Of a DNA stretch of 28,921 nt, positions 1 to 7,670 are shown piece after piece. The notes under the pieces are model-generated. The model made no database searches. It was not told the origin of the DNA and saw only the letters and a list, made by a program, of their open reading frames with translations. Both the position numbers and the translations under genes were made by a program. Source of the stretch: CAZHRC01 sp964533865 (GTDB lineage: Bacteria; Bacillota; Clostridia; Tissierellales; Peptoniphilaceae); NCBI GenBank assembly GCA_964533865.1, contig CAZHRC010000021.1, positions 1 through 28,921 of the forward strand, in the 5' to 3' direction. Positions within the stretch are counted from its first letter, which is position 1. Each line of letters starts with the position of its first letter.

Positions 1-55
1 ACCCTCCCTCAGTCTGCTGCGCAGACAGCTCCCTCGGGGATGGAGCCAAGGTCAA
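1..55 (+). repeat. Copy of palindromic-element arm (cut by window edge)
   Basis: These 55 bases are identical to 221-275. The segment starts ACCCTCCCTCAGTC, carries a small hairpin (GTCTGC, loop TGC, GCAGAC), then AGCTCCCTCGGGGATGGAGCC-like sequence and AAGGTCAA. An inverted, slightly diverged version lies at 336-390. The left part of this copy may lie outside the window. No coding capacity is supported. Confidence 0.85.
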
Positions 56-69
56 TAGTGTGGCAAAGG

Positions 70-166
70 GCGTGCCGCGTGAAGTATGCCTTGCGGCACG
101 TGAAGTATGCCCTTCGGGCATGTGAAGTGTGCTACGCACGTGAAGTGTGCCTGCGGCACGTGAAGG
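70..166 (+). repeat. Tandem array of short hairpin units (GTGAAGT spacer)
   Basis: The heptamer GTGAAGT recurs at 79, 100, 122 and 140, with a GTGAAGG variant at 160, so units are 21, 22, 18 and 20 bp long. Between the heptamers each unit holds a different mini-hairpin: GCC-TTGC-GGC, ATGCCC-TTC-GGGCAT, GTGC-TAC-GCAC and GTGCC-TGC-GGCAC. The stems differ in sequence yet stay paired, so the pairing and the spacer are kept while the stem varies. This is not a CRISPR array: units are too short and have no unique spacers of constant length. Confidence 0.8.
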
Positions 167-222
167 TCAAGGGATTAAGGTCAAGAGCGTTAAGGTCAAG
201 GTCAAGAGATTAAGGTCAAAAC
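163..222 (+). repeat. AAGGTCAA-type direct repeats
   Basis: AAGGTCAA occurs repeatedly with short variable links (GGGATT, GAGCGTT, GGTCAAGAGATT). The last copy forms the outer end of the palindromic element that begins at 212. A second cluster lies at 266-305, inside that element. Confidence 0.7.
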
Positions 223-405
223 CCTCCCTCAGTCTGCTGCGCAGACAGCTCCCTCGGGGATGGAGCCAAGGTCAAGGGCAAGGTCAAGGGCGAAGGTCAA
301 GGTCCTATCTGCCACCCGAAGGGTGGCGTCCGTCAGGCTCCATCTCCGAGGGAGCTGGCTCGGCGTCCTTTGCCGAGACTGAGGGAGGGGTTTGTCTTTG
401 ACCTT
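212..405. repeat. Palindromic repeat element, 194 bp, MITE-like
   Basis: The left end reads AAGGTCAAAACCCTCCCT and the right end, from GACTGAGGGAGGGG at 377 to TGACCTT at 399-405, is its inverted counterpart. Inner arms AGCTCCCTCGGGGATGGAG (from 249) and its near-perfect inverse (336-356) differ by one base. Each arm carries a small hairpin: GTCTGC/GCAGAC on the left and CTCGGC/GCCGAG on the right. The centre holds AAGGTCAAGG repeats (266-305) and a perfect GCCACCC-GAA-GGGTGGC hairpin (311-327). A related element lies at 15367-15489. No transposase is present, so it is either a non-autonomous element or a REP-like structural repeat. Confidence 0.75.
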
Positions 406-430
406 TCTCTTGATTTCCACGGGTCTTAAC

Positions 431-481
431 TAAAAAAACACCTTCTCTACAGATGGTTTCATCTGTGGGGAAGGTGTTTTT
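431..481 (-). terminator. Intrinsic terminator of the ATP-grasp/esterase operon
   Basis: Read on the minus strand, a long hairpin (AAAACACCTTC pairs with GAAGGTGTTTT, 435-445 with 470-480; inner CAGATG/CATCTG) is followed by seven T residues (438 down to 432). It lies just past the esterase stop codon at 492. Confidence 0.85.
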
Positions 482-491
482 GTCTTTTGGT

Positions 492-1241
492 TTAGATGCG
501 TCCTTTTTCCATTAACTTGCCGAGGTAATAGGGCATTTGGATGCGCCACCACGGCCAGTCGTGGTCGACGTCGTAGCCCCAGTAGTCGATCCATGCGGGG
601 ATGGATTTGGCTTCGAGGGCCTCTTTGAGTTTGTTGGTGTCGCGGATGGTATCTTCTTCCCAGTTGCCTTGGCCTGTGCAAACGATCAGGTCGTTTTGAC
701 GTAGGCGCTCTAGGAACCATTCGTCGTTTAGGTTCCATAGATAGTCTGTCGGTGAGTTTTCATAGACTGGTAGATCATAGTAGTTGCCGACAAAGAACCG
801 TGCATCGTAGATGCCGCTTAGGGCGATGGAGCAGTCAAAGACATCGGGGTGACGCAGGTAAAAGTTCACGGCGTGGTAGCCGCCCATGCTACATCCGGTG
901 AGGCCCATGGCGTCGTAGTAGCCAGTTTCGTACTTGATCAATGGAATGAGCTCATCGATGATGTAGTTGTCGTAGCGATTGTGCATCATCGCTTTGTCGT
1001 ATGCGGTTACCCCGTCTGCCAACCAGGACTCTTTGTCGACGCTTTGAGGGGTGAATACGCGGATGATGCCGTTTTCGATGTACCATGAGATGGCTTCGAT
1101 CATGCCAAAGTCGGCGTATTCGTAGTGGGTGCCTCCCGATGAGGGGAAGACGATGAAAGGCTTGCCTGCGTGACCGTAGACGTTGAAGTACATTTCACGG
1201 TTTAAATGGCCACTGTAGTGGCTGCGTTGTTCAAAATGCAT
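492..1241 (-). CDS. Esterase-family alpha/beta hydrolase
   Basis: A 249-residue protein without a signal peptide, so probably cytoplasmic. It shows an alpha/beta-hydrolase fold of the esterase D/putative esterase type: VFPSSGG near residue 31 fits an oxyanion region, the nucleophile elbow is GCSMGG (Ser118), and a late His227 lies in VDHDWPWW. The acidic member is probably in GNWEED (193-197). The substrate cannot be read from sequence; esters, thioesters or amides are possible. It is the second gene of a two-gene operon, 26 bp after the ATP-grasp gene, and is followed by a strong terminator. The ATG start has a GAGGAGAAAAA-type ribosome site just upstream. Fold assignment is firm; the exact role is not. 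Confidence 0.85.
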   Translation of the reverse strand: MHFEQRSHYSGHLNREMYFNVYGHAGKPFIVFPSSGGTHYEYADFGMIEAISWYIENGIIRVFTPQSVDKESWLADGVTAYDKAMMHNRYDNYIIDELIPLIKYETGYYDAMGLTGCSMGGYHAVNFYLRHPDVFDCSIALSGIYDARFFVGNYYDLPVYENSPTDYLWNLNDEWFLERLRQNDLIVCTGQGNWEEDTIRDTNKLKEALEAKSIPAWIDYWGYDVDHDWPWWRIQMPYYLGKLMEKGRI

Positions 1242-1267
1242 GGGATTTTTCTCCTCTGTTGATATGT

Positions 1268-2428
1268 CTAGTGGACGCCACTGATAAAATCGATGATGGC
1301 GTGAAGTTCGTCGAAGTCCGGCGTGCGAAACACATAACCAAAGTCGCCCATTACCGCGGCAAATACTCCGGGGATGGTTTCGGTGGACATGATGTTGGCG
1401 CCGTAGCGCGCCATGATCTCGTCGTGGCTATGGCGGTAGTTGCGCTTGCCTTTTCTTGAGATGTAACAGCAATAGTAGGGTCTGTCGATGGTAGTGGTCA
1501 TTTTGTTGTCCAATACGACGTTGGCGTATTGGGCGTACATGTCCACGTTGTTGGCATAGTTAAACATGTCCATGGTGTTGCCTCCCGGCGGGCGGCAGTT
1601 GACTTCCAACGCCATGAGGGAGCCGTCTTTTAAGCGGAAAAATTCAAAGTGGAAGAATCGCTCCACTAATTTAAAGGCTTTGACACAGCGTAGTCCGTAT
1701 TCCATTAGGTCTTCTGGGATGACGCGGTCGATGTAGTAGTACATGTCCGAATCTTGAGACACGATATCTAATACGGCTTTGTCGTAGAGCAAGGTGGAGG
1801 TGAATACCACTTCTCCGTCTTGGTCGGTAAGTCCGTCAAAGGTGACGATATCCCCTTCGATAAATTCTTCCATGATGTAATCCACATCGGTCTTTGCGGA
1901 AAAGAAGCGATTGAGGTCATCTTTGTTTTCGATGCGCCAAGTATCCGATGCGCCGACGCCGTTGTCCGGTTTGATACACACGGGATAGCCGAGCTCGGTG
2001 ACCAAGGCGAGTGCGTCTTCGTAATCGGTGAACACTCGGCCTCGAGCCACTGGGATGTCTAAGCTTCTAAAGATTTCTTTCATGCCGGATTTGTACTTGA
2101 CGCGCTCCATGTCCTCGTTTTTGTAGCCGGGGACGTTAAAGTCCGTACGAAGGGCGGCGTCTTGCATCATCCAATACTCGTTTTGGGACTCGATGCGATC
2201 GATTTTCCCGTACTTATGGGTAAAATAGCCACAGGCTTTCAGCATTTGATCGTAGTTTTCCATGTCCTCTACCCGATAATATTCCGTCATCGCCTGTTTT
2301 AGACTTTCGGGAAGGGCATCGTAGGGTTCGCTGGCGATACCCAATACTCGAATCCCTTTTTCAGCCAGTCTCAAGGTGAAATTTTGAAAATTATCTGGGA
2401 AATGAGGTGACATTACAATATAGTTCAT
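1268..2428 (-). CDS. ATP-grasp domain protein (carboxylate-amine/thiol ligase-like)
   Basis: A 386-residue protein with the ATP-grasp layout: an N-terminal Rossmann-like pre-ATP domain (1-100), an ATP-binding lysine in YPVCIKPDNGVGAS (Lys153), the adenine hinge in IMEEFIEGD (Glu187/Glu188), and a metal-binding end HFEFFRLKDG...LEVNCRPPGG with Glu262, Glu275, Asn277 and Arg279. Such enzymes activate a carboxylate as acyl phosphate and join it to an amine or thiol; the substrate is not readable here. It is transcribed first in an operon with the esterase-like gene at 492-1241. It is not carbamoyl-phosphate synthase or a purine enzyme: it is a lone single-domain protein and lies away from such genes. 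Its ATG follows an AGAGGGAAACT ribosome site. Confidence 0.85.
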   Translation of the reverse strand: MNYIVMSPHFPDNFQNFTLRLAEKGIRVLGIASEPYDALPESLKQAMTEYYRVEDMENYDQMLKACGYFTHKYGKIDRIESQNEYWMMQDAALRTDFNVPGYKNEDMERVKYKSGMKEIFRSLDIPVARGRVFTDYEDALALVTELGYPVCIKPDNGVGASDTWRIENKDDLNRFFSAKTDVDYIMEEFIEGDIVTFDGLTDQDGEVVFTSTLLYDKAVLDIVSQDSDMYYYIDRVIPEDLMEYGLRCVKAFKLVERFFHFEFFRLKDGSLMALEVNCRPPGGNTMDMFNYANNVDMYAQYANVVLDNKMTTTIDRPYYCCYISRKGKRNYRHSHDEIMARYGANIMSTETIPGVFAAVMGDFGYVFRTPDFDELHAIIDFISGVH

Positions 2429-2461
2429 AGTTTCCCTCTTCTCTCTTTAAAAATTATAGTC

Positions 2462-2490
2462 ATTTTATCACGTTAAAGAATTTGAGTCAA
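2462..2490 (-). promoter_or_regulatory. Sigma-A-type promoter for the ATP-grasp/esterase operon
   Basis: On the minus strand, TTGACT (2490-2485) and TAAAAT (2467-2462) are separated by 17 bp, 34 bp upstream of the ATG at 2428. A second TATAAT-like hexamer lies closer to the gene, but has no -35 partner. Confidence 0.65.
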
Positions 2491-2544
2491 TGGAACCGCC
2501 CTCACCAATTGGGCGATCCTTGTTTTCCTGTGATATCCCATAAG

Positions 2545-2577
2545 AAAAAAACCTACCGGTGGATGGTAGGTTTTTTG
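2545..2577 (-). terminator. Intrinsic terminator after the PII-like gene
   Basis: AAAAAACCTACC pairs with GGTAGGTTTTTT around a 7-base loop. On the minus strand the stem is followed by a run of T. It lies 6 bp past the PII-like stop codon and separates that operon from the ATP-grasp promoter. Confidence 0.9.
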
Positions 2578-2582
2578 GTCTT

Positions 2583-3260
2583 TTACTGATTTGTTCCCGT
2601 AAACAAGCCCGATGCTCGGTTGACTGGGATGGTAAACAATACGCCGTTTCCAGGCTTTGCCAGGTCGATTTTTTCGGTGATGGCCTCAACGATTTTTGGC
2701 GTGTCGACTTCTGGAGAGATGATGAGCACGATCTCTTTTTCAGGTTCGATGTGCAGGTTGAAAAAGGATTCGTGTTCGTGAACGCCTGATCCCCTTCCGT
2801 GCATGATGGTGCCACCAGTGGAGCCAACGCCTTCTGCCGCGTGGATCACGTCTTCTCCAACATGGCGATCGACGATGGTGATGATGAGTTCGTGATTGTT
2901 CAAGCTTTCTCCTCCTAGATCATTTCGCTGTCTAATATCTTTGCATACGGAGCCTACGAAATCGCGGACGGGCATGGAAAAGCAAATGCCGTGATTTCTT
3001 TTGTAGAGTTGAAATTTGTCCGTGAGTTTGGTGTGCAAGGTATCTTCAAGATCTTTTGGCACGACGGACAACAAAATTTCTTTGCGAAATTCGTTGAGTC
3101 CTAAAGCGTCCAGTAGTCCGCTTTTTACAGTGCCTTCACCCAACATGACGGTGCCGCCTCGAACCCCTTGGTCCATGGCGTAATGCATGACTTTACTCGC
3201 TTTGCCGTTGTTGACGACAACCATGAAGAGCACGTATTCATGTTCCCATTGATTTTTCAC
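2583..3260 (-). CDS. PII-like protein with two tandem PII domains
   Basis: A 225-residue protein made of two similar halves, each looking like one PII/GlnB-type ferredoxin-like domain. In half 1 (about 8-98) a first strand LFMVVVNN is followed by GVRGGTVMLGEGT (32-44) and ends NHGICFSMPV. In half 2 (about 123-214) the same order is LIITIVDR, GSTGGTIMHGRGS (146-158) and GNGVLFTIPV. Ordinary PII proteins are about 112 residues and trimeric; a fused double copy could form a pseudo-symmetric assembly. No GlnB-type uridylylation tyrosine motif is evident. The start is GTG, overlapping the DUF1538 stop by 4 bp (GTGA) behind an AGGAGG site, so translation is probably coupled. Role inferred: a sensor or regulator of the neighbouring membrane protein. 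Confidence 0.8.
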   Translation of the reverse strand: MKNQWEHEYVLFMVVVNNGKASKVMHYAMDQGVRGGTVMLGEGTVKSGLLDALGLNEFRKEILLSVVPKDLEDTLHTKLTDKFQLYKRNHGICFSMPVRDFVGSVCKDIRQRNDLGGESLNNHELIITIVDRHVGEDVIHAAEGVGSTGGTIMHGRGSGVHEHESFFNLHIEPEKEIVLIISPEVDTPKIVEAITEKIDLAKPGNGVLFTIPVNRASGLFTGTNQ

Positions 3261-4732
3261 TCGATCCCTCCTTTTTTAGACTTGAAGCGATAGATTAAAC
3301 CGAGTATGTGAATGGCTACCACTGGGGTCATCGCCACCATGGCGATAACGCCAAAGCCGTCCACCAGTACGTTTGCCGTTGGAATCGCATCGGCAGCCCC
3401 TTGGGCAAAGGCCAACACGAAGGTGGCGGTCATCGGCCCCGATGCCACGCCCCCTGCGTCAAAGGCGATCCCTGTAAAGATGGGTTTGACTTGATAAGAT
3501 AACACGACGGCGCTACCAAAGCCTGGCAACAAGAAGTGCCACAGTTTCAATGCGGGGACCATGATGCGCAACATGGAAAAACACACCGCTAAGGCCACAC
3601 CCACTGATAAGGTCACCAATAAAGTTTTTCTTGAGATGTGTCCCCCGGTGACGTCTTCGACTTGGGTGCCAAGGACATAGACCGCTGGCTCTGCCAATAC
3701 GACGACCATGCCCATGAGCAGTCCCACAAGGGGCAGTATCCACTGTTGGCTAAGACCCGCTATCGAAGAACCCATGACACGTCCCACTTCCATAAAACCG
3801 GTGTTGACTCCGGTCAAAAACAAGACCAGTCCGATAAAGGTGTAGACCAAACCTTTTAAAATACGCACCAATTCCCTTTGTGGTAGCTTCATTTTTAAGT
3901 GGTTGGAGATGAAAAACAAGATGGTGATGGGAAGTAGTGCGATAAGGGATTCTTGGAAATAGTGGGGAAAGGCTTCGATGATCGGTCCGATAACCCCTTG
4001 TGAGGTTTGGAACACGGCGGCTTCCCCTTGGATATTGGTCAAATTCTTGACGATGCTCATGATCATGACGGCAAGGATAGGTCCTGCGCTCATCACCCCA
4101 ACCATGCCAAAACTGTCTTCCTCTGCGGTGTCGCCCCCTTTAAGGGTGGATACCCCAAGGCCGAGTGCTAGGATAAATGGGGTGGTCATCGCACCTGTCG
4201 TCGCGCCTGACGTATCGACGGACATGGCTAAAAACTCCTCCGATACAAAGATGGCCAGTGCGGCGATGATGGCGTAGGTCACTGTCATCATGACCCGATA
4301 GCTTTTTTCCAACAGGATGCGAAACAACCCGACGGCGACCATGATCCCCACGCCGATGGAAACGACGATGACGATGGTCCAAGCGTTTAGTAGGCCACTG
4401 GTCGCATCGGAGATTTGATTTCCGAGGATGAGTAGGTCGGGTTCGGCGACGGTGATCAAAAAGCCTAAGAGAAAGCCTAAGATGGCAACTGGCGCGTAGC
4501 CGTTGCTTCGAGCAACCATCTTACCGAATTGCTCCCCCATTTCCTGTACGCCTAGCTCCGCTCCCCAAAGGAAGATCGCAAGGCCTGCAATGATTAATAA
4601 CGCTCCGAAAATAAATCGAAACAACATATCTTGGGGTATGGGCACCAATGTAAAGCTGAGTAGGAGCACAATTAAAGTGATCGGCAAAACAGAGGCCATT
4701 ACCTCTTTAAATTTGTCGAGCAACAATCCCAT
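3257..4732 (-). CDS. DUF1538 family multi-pass membrane protein
   Basis: A 491-residue, very hydrophobic protein with an internal duplication. The signature AEPDLLILGNQI (96-107) recurs as AEPAVYVLGTQV (347-358), and DTSGATTGAMTTPFILALG (173-191) recurs as DAGGVASGPMTATFVLAFA (about 425-443). These match the DUF1538 family, which is thought to be a transporter; the substrate is unknown. The repeat pattern, with polar Glu/Asp/Gly-rich motifs inside membrane segments, suggests an inverted or parallel two-fold transport unit. The strong AAAGGAGTGATGTC ribosome site fixes the ATG start. The gene is translationally coupled to the double-PII protein, which fits PII-type control of a transport step. 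Confidence 0.85.
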   Translation of the reverse strand: MGLLLDKFKEVMASVLPITLIVLLLSFTLVPIPQDMLFRFIFGALLIIAGLAIFLWGAELGVQEMGEQFGKMVARSNGYAPVAILGFLLGFLITVAEPDLLILGNQISDATSGLLNAWTIVIVVSIGVGIMVAVGLFRILLEKSYRVMMTVTYAIIAALAIFVSEEFLAMSVDTSGATTGAMTTPFILALGLGVSTLKGGDTAEEDSFGMVGVMSAGPILAVMIMSIVKNLTNIQGEAAVFQTSQGVIGPIIEAFPHYFQESLIALLPITILFFISNHLKMKLPQRELVRILKGLVYTFIGLVLFLTGVNTGFMEVGRVMGSSIAGLSQQWILPLVGLLMGMVVVLAEPAVYVLGTQVEDVTGGHISRKTLLVTLSVGVALAVCFSMLRIMVPALKLWHFLLPGFGSAVVLSYQVKPIFTGIAFDAGGVASGPMTATFVLAFAQGAADAIPTANVLVDGFGVIAMVAMTPVVAIHILGLIYRFKSKKGGIE

Positions 4733-4773
4733 GACATCACTCCTTTCTATATTTTTATATAGTCGTATTTTTA

Positions 4774-4782
4774 ATTATACCA
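4774..4782 (-). promoter_or_regulatory. Extended -10 promoter for the DUF1538/PII operon
   Basis: On the minus strand TGGTATAAT is an extended -10 element (TGn followed by TATAAT), 41 bp upstream of the ATG at 4732. No good -35 hexamer is visible. There is no clear terminator between the pepF stop (4817) and this site, so read-through from pepF is also possible. Confidence 0.5.
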
Positions 4783-4816
4783 TATACAAAGTGCTTTTAT
4801 CCTTCTATTTATTAAA

Positions 4817-6628
4817 TTATCCTTGAAGTTCCTCAGTCAATGCGATGATCTGATCGACGATGGCATCGATGTGGGCGATGGTCTCCAATAAGGGTTGTGC
4901 CGTGGTCAAATCCACACCTGCGGTCTTGGCATAATCCAATGGAGCGAGTTTTCCACCAGCGTAAAGCACTTCACGCCAATCTTCCACGGCTTTTTTGCCC
5001 TCTTTGAGTATACGCTGGCTGACCATGGTTCCTATGGTTAGGCCTGCGCTGTAGGTGTAGGGGTAAAGACCGCGGTAGTAGTGAGGTTGACGCATCCAGG
5101 TGAGTTCCGCACCTGGGGTCAGCTCCACCTCTTCTCCCCAAAACTCTTTGAGGACGTTGGCAAAGATCGCATTTAGCATCTCAGCTCCCACCGGTTTGCC
5201 CTCGTCCACCATGCGATAAACTTCTCTTTGGTAGGCCGCTTCCAATAGGTGGGTCACAAAGTTGTGGTAGTAGGTTTTTGAAATGATCTGGCTGAGGAGG
5301 TAGCGCTTAGTTCTCGTATCTTGCGCTCGCTCGACCATGTAGTTTGCCATGATGAGCTCGTTGGTGGTCGATGGGGCTTCGATGACGTACATCGAAGGGC
5401 TGGACTCTGCAATGTTGCATGTTTGATGGGCGAGATAAAAGTTTCCCGCGTGGCCGAGCTCGTGGGCTAGGGTCATCACCTCGGTCATGCGACCGCTCCA
5501 GTTGATGAGGATGAAGGGGTGGCTCCCGTATGGGCTGGAACAAAAGGCGCCAGTGGATTTGCCAATGTTGTTGGCAAAATCAATCCAACGTTCGTCGTAT
5601 GCGCGCTTCACCATATCGGTGTAGTCGTCACCAAGGATCTGCAAACCGTCTGCAACGGTGGCTATGGCTTCTTTTTCGGTGATAAAAGACTCGTAATCCG
5701 GATCCACTTCCAGTTTTAAATCCGCGTAGGTCATGGTATCTAAGTTGTGGATGGTTTTCAAGTGCTTAACATATTTTCGCATCACCGGTGCCAGCTCTTT
5801 CATGATGATGTCGATTTGACGGTCGTAAAGCTCTCGGGTCACCTCTTGGCGATCCAGTAAAAAGTCGAGAACGCTGTCGTATCCGCGAAGGGTCGCCTCT
5901 GTTTTTTCTTGAGTCACTTGCCCGTTGTAAACGGCGGCAGTGGTATGCTGATACTGGCGCAAGGTATCTGAAAACACGTTGAAAGCTTCTCGCCGTATGC
6001 GCGTGTTGGGGTCGGCATCGAGTTGGGTTTCAAAGAGGTTGTAGCTTAAAGGTAGGCTGTGCCCGTCGACCTCGACGTTTGGAAAGGTCATATCCGCAAG
6101 CTTCGCCGAGTTGTAGACGGTTTCGGGAAGGGCGAAGGTGGCGCCAAATGCGCTCAGGGTTTTTTCGACCGCCGGTTCTAAGGCGTGTGCTTTATCTTTG
6201 ATGATGTTGTCGAGGTAGTGTTTTGAGCCTAGATCTATCGTTGCCGCTTCTCTGAGCCCCTCGTCGGAGGTCGCCATGAGCGTGGATTCGACAAAGGCGA
6301 GCTGACTTCTCATTTTAGCCATTTTTTGAAGGGTTTGGGAACGTCGCATCGCGTTTTTTCCGTCAGTGTGATCCACGGATAATGCCAGATGGGCGTAGGT
6401 GCCTAAAAGGGACATATCCTCTGCGAGTTGGCGATACGCGATGAGACACTCTGCGATGGCTACTGGTGTATCGATGGCGCCGCTGTAGTCCTCGACAAAT
6501 GCTTCGACCTTTTTTTCAACGGTTTTGAGTGCCTTTTCGAAGGTTTGGCTATCGGCGAATAAGTCGGTTAAATCCCAAGTTTTTGAAGGATCGACTTGGT
6601 TGCGGTGGATGGGTTGGTGTTGGGTCAT
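4817..6628 (-). CDS. pepF: Oligoendopeptidase F (M3B zinc metallopeptidase)
   Basis: A 603-residue protein, the normal size for the PepF group. The zinc site is HELGH at 389-393 (in LAHELGHAG) with the third ligand Glu417 in VIEAPSTTNE, 24 residues after the second His, as in family M3. The N-terminal half is the helical lobe that limits substrates to short peptides; there is no signal peptide, so it works in the cytoplasm on imported or internal oligopeptides. The ATG lies 2 bp after the upstream coiled-coil gene, and its AAAGGAG ribosome site is built into that gene's last codons (AAG GAG TAA), so the two are co-translated. The C-terminal region carries the usual PHYYRGLYPYTYSAG motif. Confidence 0.95.
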   Translation of the reverse strand: MTQHQPIHRNQVDPSKTWDLTDLFADSQTFEKALKTVEKKVEAFVEDYSGAIDTPVAIAECLIAYRQLAEDMSLLGTYAHLALSVDHTDGKNAMRRSQTLQKMAKMRSQLAFVESTLMATSDEGLREAATIDLGSKHYLDNIIKDKAHALEPAVEKTLSAFGATFALPETVYNSAKLADMTFPNVEVDGHSLPLSYNLFETQLDADPNTRIRREAFNVFSDTLRQYQHTTAAVYNGQVTQEKTEATLRGYDSVLDFLLDRQEVTRELYDRQIDIIMKELAPVMRKYVKHLKTIHNLDTMTYADLKLEVDPDYESFITEKEAIATVADGLQILGDDYTDMVKRAYDERWIDFANNIGKSTGAFCSSPYGSHPFILINWSGRMTEVMTLAHELGHAGNFYLAHQTCNIAESSPSMYVIEAPSTTNELIMANYMVERAQDTRTKRYLLSQIISKTYYHNFVTHLLEAAYQREVYRMVDEGKPVGAEMLNAIFANVLKEFWGEEVELTPGAELTWMRQPHYYRGLYPYTYSAGLTIGTMVSQRILKEGKKAVEDWREVLYAGGKLAPLDYAKTAGVDLTTAQPLLETIAHIDAIVDQIIALTEELQG

Positions 6629-6630
6629 TT

Positions 6631-7533
6631 TTACTCCTTTGATTCGTGTGCTTCGATGATGTCGTCGAGCTCTTTTTCGTAGCGATGGAAGCGCTCTTCA
6701 TCGGTTTTATAATGGGTGATCAGAGATTCTTGTAGGTTGACAAGGCTAGCCATAAGTTGATCCAATCGCTGAAGGGTTTCTGGAATGCCTCGTTCGACCA
6801 TGGCGGATACCAGAGCCTCCATGGACAAACCATCCCACTTTGCGTACTGACTCAAATCCAAGTCGAACTGCTCGTATTCTTGTAGGGCTTTCAAGGCATT
6901 GACCAGACTTTTTTGGTGGTAGTCCAAGGTGTCTCGAGTGCCGAGATCCGGATCTTTGAACACGCCCCACACTTGGAGGTTGACCAGTTCTTGGCGCAGT
7001 TTGTTGCTCATGTCGATAAAGTGTCCCAGCGCTGTGATGGTATCTCTGAGCTCGTTTAGAAACTGACGGAGCTTGTGGGCGTTTTCCAACAGGGTTCGGA
7101 AGGCGTCGTTGCTCTGGTCTTTTTCTAAAATGAGCAAGCCGTGGCGTTCCCTGAGCAAGTCTTCATAACGCTCTTCCAAATCCTCGTACTGGGCAAGGGT
7201 GTTTCGGACTTCATCTCGTCGAATGGTGCAGTTCTTCAAATCCCCTTCGAGTTTGTCCAGATTTGCCGAGGCTTCAAGGTACTCTTGTCGCTCTTTGGTC
7301 AAGCGCTCTTTGCGCTTGCCAAACAATGCCATCATCGCATTGCCAAAGGTTTGGGATTCGAGTTCCTCCACGTCGCGGCGCTCTTTTTCCATGCGCTTTT
7401 GGAGCTCTTGACGCCGGTCTGTTTGTTCTGCGATGATCTCTTCCAACATGGTTAAATGGCTTTTGTATCGCTTTTTAAGGCGCAGTTTTTCCTCGATTTC
7501 AAAGGCTTGTTGGTCGATGTCTTTTAGTTGCAC
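6631..7533 (-). CDS. Hypothetical coiled-coil protein
   Basis: A 300-residue protein, very rich in Glu, Lys, Arg, Leu and Gln, with heptad-like helical stretches at about 1-60, 75-130 and 240-300. There is no signal peptide or membrane segment. A short break, GNAMMALFGKRKERL (about 65-80), separates the first two helices. I do not recognise a named family. Its GTG start lies behind an AGAGGTGAT ribosome site, and it sits directly upstream of pepF with a 2-bp gap, so both are made from one message. A structural or scaffold role is possible; a link with peptide turnover is only a guess from position. Confidence 0.7.
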   Translation of the reverse strand: MQLKDIDQQAFEIEEKLRLKKRYKSHLTMLEEIIAEQTDRRQELQKRMEKERRDVEELESQTFGNAMMALFGKRKERLTKERQEYLEASANLDKLEGDLKNCTIRRDEVRNTLAQYEDLEERYEDLLRERHGLLILEKDQSNDAFRTLLENAHKLRQFLNELRDTITALGHFIDMSNKLRQELVNLQVWGVFKDPDLGTRDTLDYHQKSLVNALKALQEYEQFDLDLSQYAKWDGLSMEALVSAMVERGIPETLQRLDQLMASLVNLQESLITHYKTDEERFHRYEKELDDIIEAHESKE

Positions 7534-7602
7534 AGTATCACCTCTTTCACTTGACTTCTCACCTGATATCTTATCATATCAGTGCTATGGGTTCCTTGCT
7601 TA

Positions 7603-7611
7603 TGTTATAAT
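7603..7611 (+). promoter_or_regulatory. Extended -10 promoter for the pepS/met operon
   Basis: TGTTATAAT is an extended -10 element (TGn plus TATAAT), 59 bp upstream of the ATG at 7671. The -35 region is weak. I see no SAM, cobalamin or T-box leader between it and the gene. Confidence 0.55.
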
Positions 7612-7670
7612 AGAAGATCTAGGGTGTGGTTTTTTTCACTCTAACTCACGTTAATGATAAGGAGTCCATT

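Noticed and set aside
70..166. CRISPR-like repeated units
   Set aside because: Repeats are only 7 bp with hairpins between, lengths vary from 18 to 22 bp, and there are no spacers or cas genes.
147..401. An open reading frame of 84 codons in the repeat patch
   Set aside because: It is made of repeat units and hairpins (KVKVK, GQGQGQG), has no ribosome site, and runs through the palindromic element.
849..1088. Opposite-strand frames such as this inside the esterase gene
   Set aside because: They are shadow frames of real genes: no ribosome sites, odd composition (Val/His-rich) and no family resemblance. Similar antisense frames through all the large genes were left out for the same reason.
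7534..7670. A SAM or cobalamin riboswitch before the met operon
   Set aside because: None of the known conserved cores can be seen; the 5' region is short and AT-rich, with only a promoter.
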